7,208 nucleotides of DNA from Bacteroidota bacterium (lineage in GTDB: Bacteria; Bacteroidota; Bacteroidia; NS11-12g; UBA955), in assembly GCA_008081305.1 (NCBI GenBank), contig VMCP01000158.1, positions 1 to 7,208 on the forward strand, written 5' to 3'. The notes below the pieces were generated by a model that worked only from the letters and a program-made list of their open reading frames with translations, made no database searches and had not been told where the DNA came from. Shown here piece by piece: positions 4,491 through 7,208 of this stretch (the stretch's first letter is position 1; every line of letters starts with the position of its first letter). Made by a program: the position numbers and the translations under genes.

Positions 4491-7208
4491 TTATTTCCAA
4501 TTCTTGATATGGGATGTTTTCCCTTTTTTGTACCTCTTCACCTTGCCGGATCCATCCTTTTCAAGGATTTGTAGTTTACCAAGACCTAAGTCTTCCAGTC
4601 TATCTTCTAATAACACCATATCTCCCGCTACAACAATGACCAAATTCTCTAAAGTTAAATACTTCTTTGCAAGTGCATTTAAGTCTTCTTTAGTAAGGCT
4701 CTTTAAAATGTCCAGCTGCTCCTGTGTGTAATTCATTGGTAAATTACGATAAGCCATCTGAGCCATAAAGCCTGCTTTTTTAGATAGACTTTCATAGTCT
4801 AATGCTTGACTAGCAAGTAGCGCGTTTTTAGTGAATTCAAACTCTTCATCCGTGATACCGTTTTTACGGAAGTCATCCATCAACCAAAGTACCTCATTAA
4901 TAGCACTGTCGGTAGCTTCTGCTTTTACCCCAGCGCTTACTGTATAGAAACCAGGCATATCCTTGTAGGATGAGCTAAATCCACCTCTGATTCCGTACGT
5001 CCAGCCTTTTTCTTCTCTGATTTTTAGGTTTAATCGACTATTAAAGTTACCTCCCAGTACAAAGTTCATTACCGTGTTTTTAAAGAAGTCACCATTGTAA
5101 TCATAAGGCAAAGAACGGAACCCTAGCATGACGTCGCTTTGTTCGGCATCGGTATATTGTACACCAAAAATTTGAGACGTTTTGAATTCTTCACCCATCT
5201 GAGGCATTGGAACGTTCCAATCATTGCTTTTGGGGAGATTCCCAAGAAAAGCGAATTTTTGTTTTACTTCTTCTTGTGTTAAGTCTCCAACAAATATGAG
5301 ATTTGCATTATTTGCTTTGAAGTAGGATTCAAAATACTTCTTACAATCATCGATACTGATTTTATCATAATCCTCAGCTCCAACATAAACGCCTAACGGA
5401 GATTCTTCGTACATCAATCTTCGCCATGCATTTCTCATCCCAGAACCGCGATTATTCAATGAAGATTGAGCACCTTGAACCACACGTTTTCTAATTTTTT
5501 TGAATTCTTCCTCATCCCATCTTGGTTGAGTGAGCATTTCATTCGCTAAAGCCAAGGTAGCATCCAAGTGTTGTTTTTCACAACCGATATAAACAGAAAG
5601 ACCTGTATTTGAAGAAGAGAAAGATATACGAGCACCGAGCTTCTCCATTTCGTTTTCCAACTGTTCAGGTGTTTTGTTTGCTGTTCCTATTTCCAAAGAC
5701 GAAGTCATGAGTTCAGCTGTTCCCCACGGAATTTTCTTACCGTCTTCAAATAATCTTCCTCCTTCCATTCTTAAGAGAGCCAATACACGAGGTGTTTCAG
5801 TGTATTCCGTTCCCATTACCTTGATATCGTTGCTCAAAGTCAGGTTGTAAACATCGGGAATGGTTACTGGCTTAACTTCTTTGGGTTCTGGTCTGATACT
5901 ACGATCAAAATTGTCCTTTACAACCCTTTCTCTCAATCCTTGATATTCTAAAGCAAGCGCCGCACTACCTTGGAATGAAGCATTTGGATTATAACTCTGG
6001 TATTTCTCTGCCTTTTCCCCCTTCGCTGGTTTATTGGGTTGGATATTAATCGTTGAAGAGTATTTGCCCTTAATGTATTTACGATATACGCGCATGATAT
6101 CTTCGCGACTAACAGAACCAATGGTCTTTGCTAAATCCTCCATTGTATACATGGTGCCATCGGCTGATTTTAAATCTAGATACCAAAAGTTGCTGATGTT
6201 ATTCGCTTTGTTGCTGGCAACTTCAAATCCGTTGGATAAAGACGAAAGTATGTTTTGCTTAGCTCGTTTTAGATCCTCATCGGTAAAGTTGTTATTCTCA
6301 AAATCATTGAGTATAGCCATTAACTCATCTTTTAACTTGAACATATCAGACCATGGATAACCTACTAATGTAAAACTGAATTCACCCGCGAGCTCGTGAT
6401 TAATGATACTCATGGGATTGTTACTTGCTTGTACTTGCAGGGCGAGCTCCTTATCAATGAATTTTTTGTAAAGAATAGAACTTTGTGTATTTCCCAGTAG
6501 ATACGCGAGCATATCTAATGCTGCTTCATCTTTATGGGCAACCGGAACACCGGGGTAAGTTATGTATGTCAGCGGTACATAAGCATTCGGGTCGGGGTAG
6601 TTCTTGACTTTGTTTTCTGTTAAGCGAACAGGTTGAAGTCTCTTTTTACGGACTTTCTTACCTGCAGGTATACCTCCGAAATACTTTTGAGTCCAATCAA
6701 TAACTTCCTTAGTATTTACATCCCCTACAACAATAATACAGGCGTTATTAGGAGCATACCATCTAAGAAAGAAGTTCTTTAAATCACTGCTGTCTGCACG
6801 GTCTAAATCATCAACAAACCCAATGGTCGACCAACTATATGGATGATCGGAAGGGTAAAGTTCTTGATCCTTTACTTCCATCAAAAAACCATAAGGCACA
6901 TCGTAGCGCTGATCTTTTTCATTTTTAACCGTAGCACGCTGATTTTCGAATTTCTCTTGGGTGAATCCCTCTAGGAAAAAGCCCATTCTGTCTGCTTCCA
7001 TCCACAGGGCCGTCTCGGTGAAATTACTTGGGAAGGTCTCCACATATACCGTTCTGTCACGGGTAGTGTTTCCGTTAACCTCACCACCGTATTCTTTTAT
7101 TATCTTGAAATGCTCCTCATCCGCTACGTGTTTGGATCCTTGAAACAACATATGCTCAAAAAAGTGAGCAAATCCAGATTTTCCTGGCGTTTCGCGAGCT
7201 GAACCTAC
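4491..7208 (-). CDS. M16 family zinc metallopeptidase (insulinase/pitrilysin-like), two tandem M16 units, 5' end cut by window edge
   Basis: This is a zinc endopeptidase of the inverzincin (M16) family; substrate unknown. The frame is open to the right edge, giving 905 visible residues ending in TAA. The first visible ATG (7151) is not the start: the in-frame codons just before it encode HFFEH (visible residues 15-19), the inverted HxxEH motif carrying two zinc-ligand His and the catalytic Glu. The third ligand is probably Glu97 in VKNEKDQ, 77 residues after the second His, close to the family spacing. A second M16 unit starts around residue 465. There the HxxEH site is degenerate (GTAELMTSS, about 496-504), as expected for the non-catalytic half, while LNLKIREEKGWTYGIRGGF (about 726-744) keeps the family's conserved Arg/Tyr region. 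A linker of about 75 residues joins the halves. The C-terminus is Lys-rich (last ~22 residues). Bacteroidota homologues are usually exported, but the signal-peptide region is outside the window. The gene ends two bases before a terminator, so it is separate from gyrA. Family assignment is very secure. Confidence 0.95.
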   Translation of the reverse strand, partial: VGSARETPGKSGFAHFFEHMLFQGSKHVADEEHFKIIKEYGGEVNGNTTRDRTVYVETFPSNFTETALWMEADRMGFFLEGFTQEKFENQRATVKNEKDQRYDVPYGFLMEVKDQELYPSDHPYSWSTIGFVDDLDRADSSDLKNFFLRWYAPNNACIIVVGDVNTKEVIDWTQKYFGGIPAGKKVRKKRLQPVRLTENKVKNYPDPNAYVPLTYITYPGVPVAHKDEAALDMLAYLLGNTQSSILYKKFIDKELALQVQASNNPMSIINHELAGEFSFTLVGYPWSDMFKLKDELMAILNDFENNNFTDEDLKRAKQNILSSLSNGFEVASNKANNISNFWYLDLKSADGTMYTMEDLAKTIGSVSREDIMRVYRKYIKGKYSSTINIQPNKPAKGEKAEKYQSYNPNASFQGSAALALEYQGLRERVVKDNFDRSIRPEPKEVKPVTIPDVYNLTLSNDIKVMGTEYTETPRVLALLRMEGGRLFEDGKKIPWGTAELMTSSLEIGTANKTPEQLENEMEKLGARISFSSSNTGLSVYIGCEKQHLDATLALANEMLTQPRWDEEEFKKIRKRVVQGAQSSLNNRGSGMRNAWRRLMYEESPLGVYVGAEDYDKISIDDCKKYFESYFKANNANLIFVGDLTQEEVKQKFAFLGNLPKSNDWNVPMPQMGEEFKTSQIFGVQYTDAEQSDVMLGFRSLPYDYNGDFFKNTVMNFVLGGNFNSRLNLKIREEKGWTYGIRGGFSSSYKDMPGFYTVSAGVKAEATDSAINEVLWLMDDFRKNGITDEEFEFTKNALLASQALDYESLSKKAGFMAQMAYRNLPMNYTQEQLDILKSLTKEDLNALAKKYLTLENLVIVVAGDMVLLEDRLEDLGLGKLQILEKDGSGKVKRYKKGKTSHIKNWK

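Noticed and set aside
6034..6360. Plus-strand open frame of 108 codons inside the M16 gene
   Set aside because: It is antisense to well-conserved peptidase sequence, with no RBS or recognisable domain.
1..7208. Mobile element, CRISPR, phage or defence cassette
   Set aside because: No transposase, integrase, terminal inverted repeats, spaced direct repeats or unknown gene cluster is present; the window is filled by three intact or edge-cut genes with uniform style.

Overview
The window looks like an ordinary chromosomal core segment from a member of the Bacteroidota, probably close to the Flavobacteriia or Cytophagia. The evidence is moderate-to-low G+C, A-rich sequence before start codons instead of clear Shine-Dalgarno sites, a Bacteroidota-style GyrA with a long acidic tail, and a secreted TPR-protein gene directly behind gyrA. 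The genus cannot be resolved by eye. All three real genes lie on the minus strand and fill almost the whole window, so transcription runs from high to low coordinates.

Layout in the direction of transcription: (1) 7208-4491 is a two-domain M16 (insulinase/pitrilysin family) zinc peptidase. Its N-terminus lies beyond the right edge. The window opens just before the HxxEH zinc motif. (2) A strong intrinsic terminator at 4460-4488 follows its stop codon almost immediately. (3) A roughly 110-base leader precedes gyrA and contains a short perfect palindrome close to the start codon. (4) 4348-1754 is gyrA, complete, 864 residues. (5) Only two bases after the gyrA stop, a 521-residue exported TPR protein begins (1751-186). 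Its last ~100 residues form a separate beta-rich module that resembles MmpS-type accessory domains. (6) A second strong hairpin terminator at 137-164 closes this two-gene unit. Bases 1-136 hold no gene that I can support.

The two terminators split the window into two transcription units: the end of the M16 gene, and gyrA plus the TPR gene. The tight gyrA-TPR junction implies co-transcription and perhaps coupled translation, although one product is cytoplasmic DNA gyrase and the other appears to be exported, so no shared pathway is obvious. I found no mobile element, CRISPR array, RNA gene, phage gene or defence system. The most interesting points are the apparent domain fusion in the TPR protein, its coupling to gyrA, and small sequence peculiarities in GyrA. 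I do not see a convincing new system here.
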